From Oxalobacteraceae bacterium (GTDB taxonomy: Bacteria; Pseudomonadota; Gammaproteobacteria; Burkholderiales; Burkholderiaceae_D): a stretch of 64,000 bases of DNA. Below, piece after piece: positions 1-9,388 of this stretch (the first letter of the stretch is position 1; every line of letters begins with the position of its first letter). The translations under genes and the position numbers were made by a program. The stretch covers positions 31,639 to 95,638 of the forward strand of contig DPRS01000009.1 in NCBI GenBank assembly GCA_003537575.1, given 5' to 3'. The notes below the pieces were generated by a model. The model had not been told where the DNA came from, did not search any database, and was given only the letters and a program-made list of their open reading frames with translations.

Positions 1-342
1 CACGTCCGAGCCGATGCCCGTGCGGGCATAGCTCAGGGCTTCATCGCTTTCCAGCAGAGTATCGACGCTGAATTCGTCCGACAGCGACTCCTTCAGCGCC
101 GCTTCTTCATCGGCCTGGCGCTGGCGCGCCACCGGCGGCGGCGGGGCGGGGGTGTGACCGGCCTTGCCATGCGCGGCCAGCGGCTTGACCTCGCCGATAC
201 TGCGGCGGAACAGGTCGGCCTCGCGCTGCGTTTCCTGTTCGCGCCGCTTGCGCTCGGCTTCTGCGGCCTTGCGCATCTCTTCCTTTTGCTTGAGTTCCTT
301 GCTCAATGACTTGAGCGCGCCAAAATCCTTGAGGGTGGTCAT
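1..342 (-). CDS. Smr-domain protein, N-terminal part (truncated by window edge)
   Basis: This minus-strand frame starts with ATG at 342 and stays open for 114 codons to the window edge. The protein begins MTTLKDFGALKSLSKELK and continues with a Lys/Glu/Arg-rich, probably coiled-coil stretch (residues 15-45). A proline run follows (about residues 67-71) and then an acidic segment. This is the usual N-terminus of the single-domain Smr (MutS2 C-terminal-like) proteins found beside trxB in Burkholderiales. The Smr nuclease fold itself would lie outside the window, so the family call comes from N-terminal style and position. It is read in the same direction as trxB, 70 bp downstream of the trxB stop, so the two may be cotranscribed. 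Confidence 0.6.
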   Translation of the reverse strand, partial: MTTLKDFGALKSLSKELKQKEEMRKAAEAERKRREQETQREADLFRRSIGEVKPLAAHGKAGHTPAPPPPVARQRQADEEAALKESLSDEFSVDTLLESDEALSYARTGIGSDV

Positions 343-412
343 GGTGTTCACCTGCATGCACTCAAGCCTGTGGCCTTATGCTTCCCGTGAAGGGAAGCAT
401 GACAACAGGCGT

Positions 413-1372
413 TTATTTCTCTTCCAGGCCTTCCAGGTAGCGCTGGGCATCCAGCGCCGCCATGCAGCCGGTGCCGGCGCTGGTGATGGCCTGACGGTAT
501 ACGTGGTCCTGAACGTCGCCGGCGGCGAACACCCCCATGATATTGGTGGCGGTGGCGAAGCCTTCCAGGCCGGTGCGGGTCTTGATGTAGCCATTGTTCA
601 TGTCGATCTGGCCTTCGAAGATCCCGGTATTCGGCTTGTGGCCGATGGCGATGAACAGGCCGTGTACCTTGAATTCGCTGGTGCTACCGTCGGCGGTCGA
701 CTTGATGCGCACGCCGGTGACGCCGGAGCCATCGCCCAGCACCTCATCCAGGGTATGGTTCCACTTGACTTCGATCTTGCCTTCGGCAACCTTGGCCATC
801 AGGCGGTCGATCAGGATCGGCTCGGCGCGGAACTTGTCGCGGCGGTGGATCATGGTGACCTTGGTGGCGATGTTGGACAGGTACAGCGCTTCTTCGACTG
901 CAGTATTGCCGCCGCCCACCACCGCGACTTCCTGGCCCTTGTAGAAGAAGCCGTCGCAGGTGGCGCAGGCCGACACGCCCTTGCCCATGAAGGCTTCTTC
1001 CGAGGGCAGGCCGAGGTATTGTGCCGAGGCGCCGGTGGCGATGATCAGGGCGTCGCAGGTGTAGGTGCCGGCATCGCCGACCAGGCGGAGCGGCTTTTCA
1101 TTCAGGTGGGTAGTGTGGATGTGGTCGAACACGATCTCGGTCTGGAAGCGCTCGGCGTGCTGCTGCAGGCGCTGCATCAGTTCCGGTCCCTGCACGCCCA
1201 TCGGGTCGCCTGGCCAGTTTTCGACGTCGGTGGTGGTCATCAGCTGGCCGCCTTGCTCGACGCCGGTGATCAGCACCGGCTTGAGATTGGCGCGCGCGGC
1301 GTACACGGCGGCGCTGTAGCCGGCGGGGCCGGAACCGAGAATCAGGACTTTGGCGTGTTTGGGAGTGGTCAT
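413..1372 (-). CDS. trxB: Thioredoxin reductase (NADPH)
   Basis: The 319-residue protein has the normal length for bacterial TrxB, which uses NADPH through FAD to reduce thioredoxin in the cytoplasm. The FAD-binding glycine motif GSGPAGYSAAVYAARA lies at about residues 13-28. The redox-active CATC disulfide is at residues 136-139. A second nucleotide-binding motif, VVGGGNTAVEEAL, follows at about residue 150 and binds NADPH. The C-terminal FAD motif GVFAAGDVQD is present near residue 285. The gene is divergent from ftsK, with about 134 bp between the start codons holding both promoters. All key residues are intact. Confidence 0.97.
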   Translation of the reverse strand: MTTPKHAKVLILGSGPAGYSAAVYAARANLKPVLITGVEQGGQLMTTTDVENWPGDPMGVQGPELMQRLQQHAERFQTEIVFDHIHTTHLNEKPLRLVGDAGTYTCDALIIATGASAQYLGLPSEEAFMGKGVSACATCDGFFYKGQEVAVVGGGNTAVEEALYLSNIATKVTMIHRRDKFRAEPILIDRLMAKVAEGKIEVKWNHTLDEVLGDGSGVTGVRIKSTADGSTSEFKVHGLFIAIGHKPNTGIFEGQIDMNNGYIKTRTGLEGFATATNIMGVFAAGDVQDHVYRQAITSAGTGCMAALDAQRYLEGLEEK

Positions 1373-1506
1373 AAGCTGGCTTCGGAAGTTGTTTGACGGG
1401 CAAATGCGTGCGCAAGGCGTGAAAAAATGCCACAGCAGCCGGATAATTCGGCCTTGCGCAAGGTAAACTAAATAAGATTATAGTCGAAGTAACAGCCAGC
1501 TGATTT

Positions 1507-3843
1507 ATGACGAGAACCGCTCAAGCCTATACCCGCAATACCGCTCCCGCCGCTCCGCCGGAACCCAGCCGGCTGGTGCGCCTGCTGTCCGAGGCGCGCT
1601 GGATCGCGCTGTCCGGGCTGTCGGTTTACCTGGTCATGATCCTTTCCAGCTATTCCCGGCTCGATCCGGGCTGGACGCACGCCAATGCGGTGGCGCGCCT
1701 GCACAACTGGGGCGGCCATCTCGGCGCCTGGCTGGCCGACGTCATGCTGTTCGTCTTCGGCGTATCGGCCTGGTGGTGGTGCGTGCTGCTGCTGTGGACG
1801 GTCTGGGGCGGCTACCGCCGGTTGTCGCAGCGTTTCCTGCTGCAGCAGGAGCCGGAATCCATGCCGCGCCATGAGGGCTGGGTGCGCGCCATCGGCTTCG
1901 TGCTGCTGATGGCCGGCAGCGTCGCCATCGAATACCTGCGCATGCACAGTCTCCAGGCCGAACTGCCGCGCGCGCCGGGCGGCGTGCTGGGAGAAGTGCT
2001 GGGCTCGGCCGCCTACAGCGCCTTCGGCTTCACCGGCGCCACGCTGCTTCTGCTGCTGCTGTTCGGAGTCGGCTTTAGCCTGCTGTTCCAGGTGTCGTGG
2101 CTGACCGTGGCCGAGAAGATCGGCGCCGGCATCGAATGGTCGATCGACGCCATCCGTAATCTGAATGCCGCCCGCGAAGACCGCAAGCTCGGCCAGGAAG
2201 CGGCGGTCAAGCGCGAAGTGGCGGTGGTGCAGGAACGCGCCAAGATCGAATACGCGCCGCCGATCCGCATCGAGCCTCAGGTCGTGATCGTGCCGAAATC
2301 GGAACGGGTGGAAAAGGAAAAGCAGGTTTCGCTGTTCACCGACCTGCCGGACACCAACCTGCCGCCGCTGTCGCTGCTGGACGATGCGCCGCCGTCGCAG
2401 GAAACCGTCAGCGTCGAAACGCTGGAATTCACCAGCCGCCTGATCGAGAAAAAACTCTCCGACTTCGGCGTCGAGGCCAAGGTGGTGGCGGCCTATCCCG
2501 GCCCGGTCATTACCCGCTACGAAATCGAACCGGCCACCGGCGTCAAGGGCAGCCAGATCGTCAACCTGGCGCGCGACCTGGCGCGTTCGCTGTCGCTGAC
2601 CTCGATCCGCGTCGTTGAGACCATTCCGGGCAAGAATTTCATGGGGCTGGAATTGCCCAACCCGAAGCGCCAGATCGTGCGCCTGACGGAAATCCTCGGC
2701 TCGAAAATCTACCACGACAGCGCTTCCAGCCTGACTGTCGCGCTCGGCAAGGATATCGCCGGCAACCCGGTCACTGCCGATCTGGCCAAGATGCCGCACC
2801 TGCTGGTGGCGGGCACTACTGGTTCGGGCAAGTCGGTCGGCATCAACGCCACCATCCTGTCGCTGTTGTACAAATCCGATCCCAACCAGGTGCGGCTGAT
2901 CCTGATCGATCCGAAGATGCTGGAAATGTCGGTCTACGAAGGTATCCCGCACCTGCTGGCGCCGGTGGTCACCGACATGCGCCAGGCCGGCCATGCGCTG
3001 AATTGGGCGGTGGGCGAGATGGAGCGCCGCTACAAGCTGATGAGCAAGCTCGGCGTGCGCAACCTGGCCGGCTACAACAACAAGATCGCCGACGCGGACA
3101 AGAAGGAAGAGAAGATCCCCAATCCCTTCAGCCTGACGCCGGACGCGCCGGAACCGCTGGAAAAGCTGCCGACCATCGTCATCATCATCGACGAGTTAGC
3201 CGACCTCATGATGGTAGTCGGCAAGAAGGTCGAAGAGCTGATCGCCCGCATCGCGCAAAAGGCGCGCGCCGCCGGCATTCACCTGATCCTGGCGACGCAG
3301 CGGCCGTCGGTGGATGTCATCACCGGCCTGATCAAGGCGAATATCCCGACCCGCATCGCCTTCCAGGTCAGCAGCAAGATCGACTCGCGCACCATCCTCG
3401 ACCAGATGGGCGCGGAAACACTGCTCGGCATGGGTGACATGCTGTACATGCCGCCGGGCACAGGGCTGCCGGTCCGCGTGCATGGCGCCTTTGTCTCGGA
3501 CGATGAAGTGCACCGCGTGGTGACGCATCTGAAGGAGCAGGGCGAACCGAATTACATCGAGGGCATCCTTGAAGGCGGCGTGCTTGATGAGGGCGGCGAG
3601 GGCGGCGTGCCCGGTGCTGAAGGCGCGGGCGGCGGCGAGGCCGACGCCATGTACGACCAGGCCGTTGCCGTGGTTCTCAAGCACCGCCGCGCTTCGATCT
3701 CGCTCGTGCAGCGTCACCTGCGCATCGGCTACAATCGGGCTGCACGCCTGCTCGAACAGATGGAGCAGAGCGGCCTGGTATCCACCATGCAATCCAACGG
3801 TAATCGCGAGATTCTGGTGCCTGCTGGTAATGCGAGTGAATAG
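1507..3843 (+). CDS. ftsK: DNA translocase FtsK
   Basis: The 778-residue protein has the layout of short beta-proteobacterial FtsK. The N-terminus carries about four membrane segments (residues 30-200) that anchor it at the division septum. A short variable linker follows, then the RecA-like motor with Walker A AGTTGSGKSVGINA near residue 435 and a Walker B region ending in IIIDELADLMM. The C-terminal gamma winged helix (AVAVVLKHRRASISLVQRHL onward) reads the KOPS polarity sequences. The family pumps DNA toward dif and activates XerCD resolution. It heads an apparent ftsK-lolA-rarA operon, with lolA starting 9 bp after its stop. Confidence 0.96.
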   Translation: MTRTAQAYTRNTAPAAPPEPSRLVRLLSEARWIALSGLSVYLVMILSSYSRLDPGWTHANAVARLHNWGGHLGAWLADVMLFVFGVSAWWWCVLLLWTVWGGYRRLSQRFLLQQEPESMPRHEGWVRAIGFVLLMAGSVAIEYLRMHSLQAELPRAPGGVLGEVLGSAAYSAFGFTGATLLLLLLFGVGFSLLFQVSWLTVAEKIGAGIEWSIDAIRNLNAAREDRKLGQEAAVKREVAVVQERAKIEYAPPIRIEPQVVIVPKSERVEKEKQVSLFTDLPDTNLPPLSLLDDAPPSQETVSVETLEFTSRLIEKKLSDFGVEAKVVAAYPGPVITRYEIEPATGVKGSQIVNLARDLARSLSLTSIRVVETIPGKNFMGLELPNPKRQIVRLTEILGSKIYHDSASSLTVALGKDIAGNPVTADLAKMPHLLVAGTTGSGKSVGINATILSLLYKSDPNQVRLILIDPKMLEMSVYEGIPHLLAPVVTDMRQAGHALNWAVGEMERRYKLMSKLGVRNLAGYNNKIADADKKEEKIPNPFSLTPDAPEPLEKLPTIVIIIDELADLMMVVGKKVEELIARIAQKARAAGIHLILATQRPSVDVITGLIKANIPTRIAFQVSSKIDSRTILDQMGAETLLGMGDMLYMPPGTGLPVRVHGAFVSDDEVHRVVTHLKEQGEPNYIEGILEGGVLDEGGEGGVPGAEGAGGGEADAMYDQAVAVVLKHRRASISLVQRHLRIGYNRAARLLEQMEQSGLVSTMQSNGNREILVPAGNASE

Positions 3844-3852
3844 GACATTATT

Positions 3853-4512
3853 TTGAAATTCAAGAAAGAAAATTTGGCTGCATGGCGTTCGCTGCTGTGC
3901 GCCGGGGCGGCGGCCATCGCCATGCTGCCGGGACTGGCATCGGCAGCGGCCCTGGAACAGTTCAAGACTTTCGTCGCCACCACCAAATCGGCGCAAGGCG
4001 AGTTTTCGCAGCGCCTGGTCAAGGCCGACAAGGAGGGCAAGGCCCGGGTGTCGCAGGAATCGACCGGCACCTTCATCTTTGCCCGCCCGGGCAAATTCAT
4101 CTGGGTTTACCAGAAACCCTATGAACAGGTGCTGCAGGCCGACGGCGAAAAGCTGTACATCTACGACAAGGACCTGAACCAGGTGACGGTGAAAAAACTG
4201 GGCAATGCGCTCGGTTCGTCGCCGGCGGCGATTCTGTTCGGCAGCAATGACCTGGAAAAGAATTTCGTCCTGAAGGAAGCCGGCAGCAAGGATGGCATGG
4301 AGTGGCTGCAAGCCACGCCAATGGCCAAGGACACTACCTTCGAGCAGATCGGTATCGGCCTGAAGAATGGCGTGCCGCTGGCGATGGAGTTGCGCGACTC
4401 CTTCGGCCAGGTATCGATCCTGACTTTCAGGAAGTTCGAGAAGAATCCGCCGTTGAAGCCGGGCCAGTTCAAGTTCGTCCCGCCCAAGGGCGCTGACGTC
4501 TTCGAGCAGTAA
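3853..4512 (+). CDS. lolA: Outer-membrane lipoprotein carrier LolA
   Basis: The 219-residue periplasmic protein starts at TTG 3853, 9 bp after ftsK. A signal peptide is visible (LAAWRSLLCAGAAAIAMLP, then cleavage after ASA around residue 35). The mature part has the LolA pattern ALEQFKTFVATTKSAQGEF, FIFARPGKFIWVYQKPYEQV and ADGEKLYIYDKDLNQVTV. LolA accepts lipoproteins from LolCDE and hands them to LolB at the outer membrane. The TTG start is chosen because no ATG lies upstream of the signal peptide in this frame. The ftsK-lolA-rarA order is the same as in E. coli. Confidence 0.95.
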   Translation: MKFKKENLAAWRSLLCAGAAAIAMLPGLASAAALEQFKTFVATTKSAQGEFSQRLVKADKEGKARVSQESTGTFIFARPGKFIWVYQKPYEQVLQADGEKLYIYDKDLNQVTVKKLGNALGSSPAAILFGSNDLEKNFVLKEAGSKDGMEWLQATPMAKDTTFEQIGIGLKNGVPLAMELRDSFGQVSILTFRKFEKNPPLKPGQFKFVPPKGADVFEQ

Positions 4513-4536
4513 GTCGGGCAGCGGATCAAGCAAGAT

Positions 4537-5823
4537 ATGTCTTCCATTCCTCTCGCGGAGCGCCTGCGTCCGCAAAGCCTGGACGAGGTCATCGGCCAGC
4601 AGCATCTGCTCGGATCGGGCAAACCGCTGCGCGTGGCATTCGAGTCGGGTGAGCCGCATTCGATGATCCTGTGGGGGCCGCCGGGCGTGGGCAAGACCAC
4701 GCTGGCGCGCCTGATGGCGCAAAGCTTCAACGCCGAATTTATCGCGCTGTCGGCGGTGCTGTCAGGCGTCAAGGATATCCGCGAGGCGGTCGAGCGGGCG
4801 GAACTTGTGCGCGCCAGCTCGGGCCGGCGCACGATTCTGTTCGTCGACGAGGTGCACCGCTTCAACAAGAGTCAGCAGGATGCCTTCCTGCCCCATGTCG
4901 AAAGCGGGCTGTTTACCTTCATCGGCGCCACCACCGAAAACCCTTCCTTCGAAGTCAACAGCGCCTTGCTGTCGCGCGCCGCGGTGTACGTGCTGAAATC
5001 GCTGACGGAGGAAGACCTTGACGCGCTGGTGGACCGCGCCTGCATCGAAGAACTCGAAGGGCTGGATTTCGACCCGGAAGCCAAGGCCATGCTGGTCGCC
5101 AGCGCCGATGGCGATGGCCGTAAGTTGCTGAACAATCTTGAAATCGTCGCCCGCGCCGCCGCCGCCAAGGGCCAGGAAGAGGTCGACCAGGCGCTGCTGG
5201 CAGAATGCCTGGGCGACGCCCTGCGCCGCTTCGACAAGGGCGGCGATGCCTTCTACGACCAGATCTCGGCGCTGCACAAGTCGGTGCGCGGCTCCAACCC
5301 GGATGCCGCGCTGTACTGGCTGGTGAGGATGCTCGACGGCGGCACCGATCCGCGCTACCTGTCGCGCCGCCTGATCCGCATGGCGGTCGAGGATATCGGC
5401 CTGGCCGACCCGCGCGCGCTGCGGCTGGCGCTGGATGCCGCCGAGACTTACGAGCGGCTCGGTTCGCCCGAGGGCGAACTGGCGCTGGCCGAGGCCGTGG
5501 TGTTCCTGGCCTGCGCGGCCAAGTCGAATGCGGTTTACAAGGCCTACAACGCGGCGCGCGCCTTCGTCGCCAAGGACAAGTCGCGCGGCGTGCCTGAACA
5601 CTTGCGCAATGCACCGACCAAGCTGATGAAAGAACTCGGCTACGGCAAGCTGTATCGCTATGCGCACGACGAGCCGGATGCCTATGCGGCGGGCGAAACC
5701 TACCTGCCGGAAGGAATACCCGAACCGGGATGGTACAAGCCGGTGTCGCGGGGAATGGAACTCAAGATTGGCGAAAAGCTGGCCTGGCTGCGGGAACTCG
5801 ACCGCAAGGCGGGGAAGACCTAG
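4537..5823 (+). CDS. rarA: Replication-associated recombination protein A (RarA/MgsA)
   Basis: The 428-residue AAA+ ATPase belongs to the RarA/Mgs1/WRNIP1 family, which acts at stalled replication forks. It shows an N-terminal LAERLRPQSLDEVIGQ motif, Walker A GPPGVGKTTLARL near residue 47, Walker B ILFVDEVHRFNKSQQDAF and sensor 1 FIGATTENPSFEVN. The C-terminal half carries SALHKSVRGSNPDAALYWL and RRLIRMAVEDIGLADPRAL, typical of the tetramerisation domain. It ends the ftsK-lolA-rarA unit. In E. coli the next gene is serS. Here serS is 27.5 kb further on, behind the nitrate genes. Confidence 0.96.
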   Translation: MSSIPLAERLRPQSLDEVIGQQHLLGSGKPLRVAFESGEPHSMILWGPPGVGKTTLARLMAQSFNAEFIALSAVLSGVKDIREAVERAELVRASSGRRTILFVDEVHRFNKSQQDAFLPHVESGLFTFIGATTENPSFEVNSALLSRAAVYVLKSLTEEDLDALVDRACIEELEGLDFDPEAKAMLVASADGDGRKLLNNLEIVARAAAAKGQEEVDQALLAECLGDALRRFDKGGDAFYDQISALHKSVRGSNPDAALYWLVRMLDGGTDPRYLSRRLIRMAVEDIGLADPRALRLALDAAETYERLGSPEGELALAEAVVFLACAAKSNAVYKAYNAARAFVAKDKSRGVPEHLRNAPTKLMKELGYGKLYRYAHDEPDAYAAGETYLPEGIPEPGWYKPVSRGMELKIGEKLAWLRELDRKAGKT

Positions 5824-6358
5824 CGATTGCCGGTTGTGCGCCGACGACTAGCCTGGAAAAATCCGATAGTTTGGCTTCGCGCATCATTGCCATGCCATCA
5901 GTTCACAGAAAACTTTTGCGCCTAGCCACGGCTCAACAATTGTGCGCTTACTTGCATAGGGTGTGCTGGCATATGCGTGAAATTCACGCATGAAAAATAC
6001 GGTTGCAAAAACAGTATTGAAGGTTCATGATAAAGCCAATAAACTATTCGGCAAAGCAAACGAACAATAAAAACCGCCGTTGTTGAAGCAACTGGTCAGG
6101 AGACAAGTACTCGTGATAGCGGATTCCTGCGCAAGGCCAGACATCAAGTGCCGGACGAAGCGGTCTGTATCTGACTGTGGATGGAACCGGTCTGTAATTC
6201 CCCTCCGGTTTTTCCGATTTTCCGGTTTCGCCAGCAAGCTGGTGCGATCGTCCGCCCGCGTTGTGGCAAGGCGGCAAGCCGGTAGATATTCCTTCCGCTT
6301 TCCCTGCAAGGCAGGCGGTTTAAGATGAGCAACCAATCTGTTCATTTGGAGTACGCAG
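5824..6358. other. Non-coding stretch between rarA and napE
   Basis: About 535 bp contain no convincing gene on either strand; the short ORFs lack good ribosome sites and family features. A CTAGCC element sits near 5848-5853, and a nearly perfect 19-bp palindrome lies at 5973-5991 (listed separately). The stretch should hold the nap promoter and perhaps the insertion boundary of the nitrate block. No canonical FNR box (TTGAT-N4-ATCAA) was found by eye. Confidence 0.5.
5973..5991. promoter_or_regulatory. 19-bp near-perfect palindrome upstream of nap
   Basis: ATGCGTGAA and TTCACGCAT form 9-bp arms around a single central A. The compact spacing is typical of a dimeric repressor or activator operator rather than an RNA hairpin. 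It lies about 370 bp before napE. The binding protein is unknown. Confidence 0.45.
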
Positions 6359-6520
6359 ATGGATAACGAACGTCAATTGCCAACCAAGGCGCAGGAAATA
6401 CGCGCTTTTCTCTTCATCACTGTCGTGGCGGCGCCGCTTCTGGCGATAGCGATCGTCGGCGGCTATGGATTCTTCATCTGGATGTATCAATTGTTTACCG
6501 GCACGCTTCCCACCGGCTGA
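6359..6520 (+). CDS. napE: Periplasmic nitrate reductase subunit NapE
   Basis: This 53-residue membrane peptide starts MDNERQLPTKAQEIRAFLF. It has one long hydrophobic segment (about residues 17-45) and ends LFTGTLPTG. The size, the single transmembrane helix and the place at the head of napDABC match NapE, a small inner-membrane protein of nap operons whose exact job is unsettled. A ribosome site (TTTGGAG, ending at 6351) precedes the ATG by about 8 bp. It is followed after 61 bp by napD. Confidence 0.85.
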   Translation: MDNERQLPTKAQEIRAFLFITVVAAPLLAIAIVGGYGFFIWMYQLFTGTLPTG

Positions 6521-6581
6521 TTCTCTCCGCAGGCTGTAATGCCTCGTCTTCATGTTTCAAATTTTTCTGGAGCGGCTGCAA

Positions 6582-6887
6582 ATGATGTACAGCAAGCGAA
6601 AGGAAGTTCCGGCAGAAACCGGGGAAGTGCATATCGCCGGCATCATCACGTATTGTGACCGAGCATCGATGGAGGCGATCAGGGCCAGCATCGGCTTACT
6701 GCCCGAGGCTGAATGCCATGCGCAATCGCCCGAGGGTAAGCTGGTCATCACGCTGGAAACCCGCAGCATGGGGCGCACGCTCGATTGCATGGATGCCATT
6801 CGGGCTTTGCCCGGCGTATACGATGTTTCACTCGTCTATCAACATGCGGAATCGGCAGCCGCAATGGAAGAGGAAGTAAAGCCATGA
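6582..6887 (+). CDS. napD: Chaperone NapD
   Basis: NapD binds the twin-arginine signal of NapA and holds back its export until the cofactor is inserted. The sequence shows the small ferredoxin-like pattern VHIAGIITYCDRASMEAIRA, then KLVITLETRS and LPGVYDVSLVYQH. The frame is open from ATG 6552, but a good ribosome site (TGGAG at 6568-6572) precedes ATG 6582, giving 101 residues; ATG 6585 is also possible. The stop overlaps the napA start as ATGA (6884-6887), which indicates translational coupling between chaperone and client. Confidence 0.9.
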   Translation: MMYSKRKEVPAETGEVHIAGIITYCDRASMEAIRASIGLLPEAECHAQSPEGKLVITLETRSMGRTLDCMDAIRALPGVYDVSLVYQHAESAAAMEEEVKP

Positions 6888-9379
6888 AACTTACCCGACG
6901 CGACTTTATCAAGCAGACAGCGGCAATCACCGCGGCGACCACCGCCGGCGTTCCAATGGCGGCAGAGGCTTCCAATGTGATTACCGATTCGTCGAAAACG
7001 CAACTCAAGTGGTCGAAGGCGCCCTGCCGTTTTTGCGGCGTCGGCTGCGGCGTCAATGTCGCGGTCAAGGATGGCCGCGTGGTTGCCACTCACGGCGACA
7101 TCAATGCGGAAGTCAATCGCGGCGTCAATTGCGTCAAAGGCTACTTCCTGTCGAAAATCATGTATGGGGCCGACCGCCTGACCAGGCCGCTGCTACGCAT
7201 GAAAGACGGCAAGTATGCCAAGGATGGCGAATTCACCCCGGTATCCTGGGATACCGCCTTTGACGTGATGGCGCAGCAATTCAAGAAAACCCTGAAGGAA
7301 AAGGGCCCGACCGCAGTCGGCATGTTCGGCTCCGGACAATGGACCATTTGGGAAGGTTACGCCGGCCTGAAGCTCATGAAAGCCGGCTTCCGCTCCAACA
7401 ATATCGACCCCAACGCCCGTCACTGCATGGCCTCGGCGGTGACCGGTTTCATGCGCACCTTCGGCATGGATGAGCCGATGGGCTGCTACGACGATATCGA
7501 AGCGGCCGACGCCTTCGTGCTGTGGGGCTCGAACATGGCGGAAATGCACCCGATCCTGTGGACCCGCGTGACCGACCGCCGGCTGTCGGCGCCGCACGTG
7601 AAGGTGGCGGTGTTGTCGGTGTTCGAGCACCGCAGCTTCGAGCTGGCCGACCAGTCGCTGATCTTCCGCCCGCAGACCGACCTGGCGATCCTCAATTTCA
7701 TCGCCAACTACATCATCCAGAACAATGCGGTCAACCGCGATTTCGTCAACAAGCATACCCGCTTCGTGGTCGGCAACACCGACATCGGCTACGGCCTGCG
7801 CCCCGAGCACCCGCTGCAAAAAGCGGCCAAGCACGTGGCCGACGCCAACGACAGCCGGCCGAGCAGCTTCGACGAATTCGCCAAGTTCGTCTCCGCCTAC
7901 GATGTCGATACGGTTTCGAAACTGTCGAACGTGCCGAAGGACAGGCTGATTGCCCTGGCCAAGCTGTATGCCGATCCCAAGGTCAAGGTGATGTCCTTCT
8001 TCACCATGGGCTTCAACCAGCATACGCGCGGCACCTGGTGCAGCAACCTGCTATACAACATTCACCTGCTGACCGGCAAGATTTCCACTCCCGGCAATAG
8101 CCCATTCTCCTTGACCGGCCAGCCCTCGGCCTGCGGCACCGCGCGCGAAGTCGGCACCTTTTCGCACCGACTGCCGGCCGACATGCTGGTCACTAACCCG
8201 AAGCACCGGGCGGAGGCGGAGCGCATCTGGAAGCTGCCGCCGGGCACCATCCCGGAAAAACCGGGCTTCCACGCGGTGCTACAAAACCGCATGCTGAAAG
8301 ACGGCAAGCTCAATGCCTACTGGGTGCAGGTTAACAACAACATGCAGGCCGCACCGAACATCGTGCAGGAAGCGATGCCCGGCTATCGCAATCCGGCCAA
8401 TTTCATCGTGGTTTCCGACGCCTATCCAACCGTCACCACCATGGCGGCGGATCTGATCCTGCCGACCGCGATGTGGGTTGAGAAGGAAGGCGCCTATGGC
8501 AATGCCGAGCGGCGCACGCAGTTCTGGCACCAGTTGGTTTCCGCGCCCGGCGAAGCGAAATCCGACCTGTGGCAGCTGATGGAATTTTCCAAGCGCTTCA
8601 AGATGGAAGAGGTGTGGCCGCCGGAATTGCTGGACAAGGCGCCGCAATACCGCGGCAAGACCCTGTTCGACGTGCTGTACCGCAATGGCAATGTCAACAA
8701 ATTTCCGGCCAATCAGATGGAAGCCGGCTATGCGAACGATGAGGCAAAATCCTTCGGTTTTTATGTACAGAAAGGCCTGTTCGAGGAATATGCCGAATTC
8801 GGCCGCGGCCACGGCCATGATCTGGCGCCGTTTGATGTTTATCACCGCGAGCGCGGCTTGCGCTGGCCTGTGGTGAACGGCAAGGAAACCCGCTGGCGCT
8901 ACAAGGAGGGAACTGATCCTTACGTGAAAGCCGGCGAGAACTACCGCTTCTATGGCATGCCGGATGGTAAGGCGGTCATTTTTGCGCTGCCTTACGAAAA
9001 GGCTGCCGAGGAACCGGACAAGGAATATCCGTACTGGCTATCGACCGGCCGGGTGCTGGAGCACTGGCATTCCGGCTCGATGACGCGCCGCGTGCCGGAA
9101 CTGTACCGGGCCTTCCCGAACGCGGTGTGCTACATGCATCCGGAAGATGCGCGGCAGCTCGGCGCGCGCCGCGGCGATACCGTGGAAATCGTTTCGCGGC
9201 GAGGCGCGATGAAGAGCAGAGTGGAAACCAGGGGACGCAACAAGCCGCCGCGCGGACTGGTGTTCGTGCCCTGGTTCGATGCCAGCCAGCTGATTAACAA
9301 GGTGACGCTGGATGCAACCGACCCGATCTCGTTCCAGACCGATTTCAAGAAGTGCGCGGTCAAGATCCGCAAGGTGTAG
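6884..9379 (+). CDS. napA: Periplasmic nitrate reductase, catalytic subunit NapA
   Basis: The 831-residue molybdoenzyme reduces nitrate to nitrite in the periplasm. Its N-terminus has a twin-arginine signal (LTRRDFIKQTAAI) followed by a hydrophobic stretch. The [4Fe-4S] ligands are in CRFCGVGCGV and the later GVNCVKGYFL. The molybdenum-ligating cysteine is in DPNARHCMASAV (about residue 180). The frame is open further upstream to 6785, but the start at 6884 is set by the Tat motif and the ATGA overlap with napD. Electrons come from NapC through NapB, encoded next. It probably serves redox balancing or nitrate scavenging alongside the NarGHI enzyme of the same cluster. Confidence 0.97.
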   Translation: MKLTRRDFIKQTAAITAATTAGVPMAAEASNVITDSSKTQLKWSKAPCRFCGVGCGVNVAVKDGRVVATHGDINAEVNRGVNCVKGYFLSKIMYGADRLTRPLLRMKDGKYAKDGEFTPVSWDTAFDVMAQQFKKTLKEKGPTAVGMFGSGQWTIWEGYAGLKLMKAGFRSNNIDPNARHCMASAVTGFMRTFGMDEPMGCYDDIEAADAFVLWGSNMAEMHPILWTRVTDRRLSAPHVKVAVLSVFEHRSFELADQSLIFRPQTDLAILNFIANYIIQNNAVNRDFVNKHTRFVVGNTDIGYGLRPEHPLQKAAKHVADANDSRPSSFDEFAKFVSAYDVDTVSKLSNVPKDRLIALAKLYADPKVKVMSFFTMGFNQHTRGTWCSNLLYNIHLLTGKISTPGNSPFSLTGQPSACGTAREVGTFSHRLPADMLVTNPKHRAEAERIWKLPPGTIPEKPGFHAVLQNRMLKDGKLNAYWVQVNNNMQAAPNIVQEAMPGYRNPANFIVVSDAYPTVTTMAADLILPTAMWVEKEGAYGNAERRTQFWHQLVSAPGEAKSDLWQLMEFSKRFKMEEVWPPELLDKAPQYRGKTLFDVLYRNGNVNKFPANQMEAGYANDEAKSFGFYVQKGLFEEYAEFGRGHGHDLAPFDVYHRERGLRWPVVNGKETRWRYKEGTDPYVKAGENYRFYGMPDGKAVIFALPYEKAAEEPDKEYPYWLSTGRVLEHWHSGSMTRRVPELYRAFPNAVCYMHPEDARQLGARRGDTVEIVSRRGAMKSRVETRGRNKPPRGLVFVPWFDASQLINKVTLDATDPISFQTDFKKCAVKIRKV

Positions 9380-9388
9380 GAGAACATC

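Noticed and set aside
164..1396. 410-codon plus-strand ORF opposite trxB
   Set aside because: It mirrors the whole of trxB, whose motifs are all intact; this is the usual high-GC shadow frame.
6080..6328. 82-codon ORF upstream of napE
   Set aside because: Starts without a ribosome site and has Arg/Cys-rich nonsense composition.
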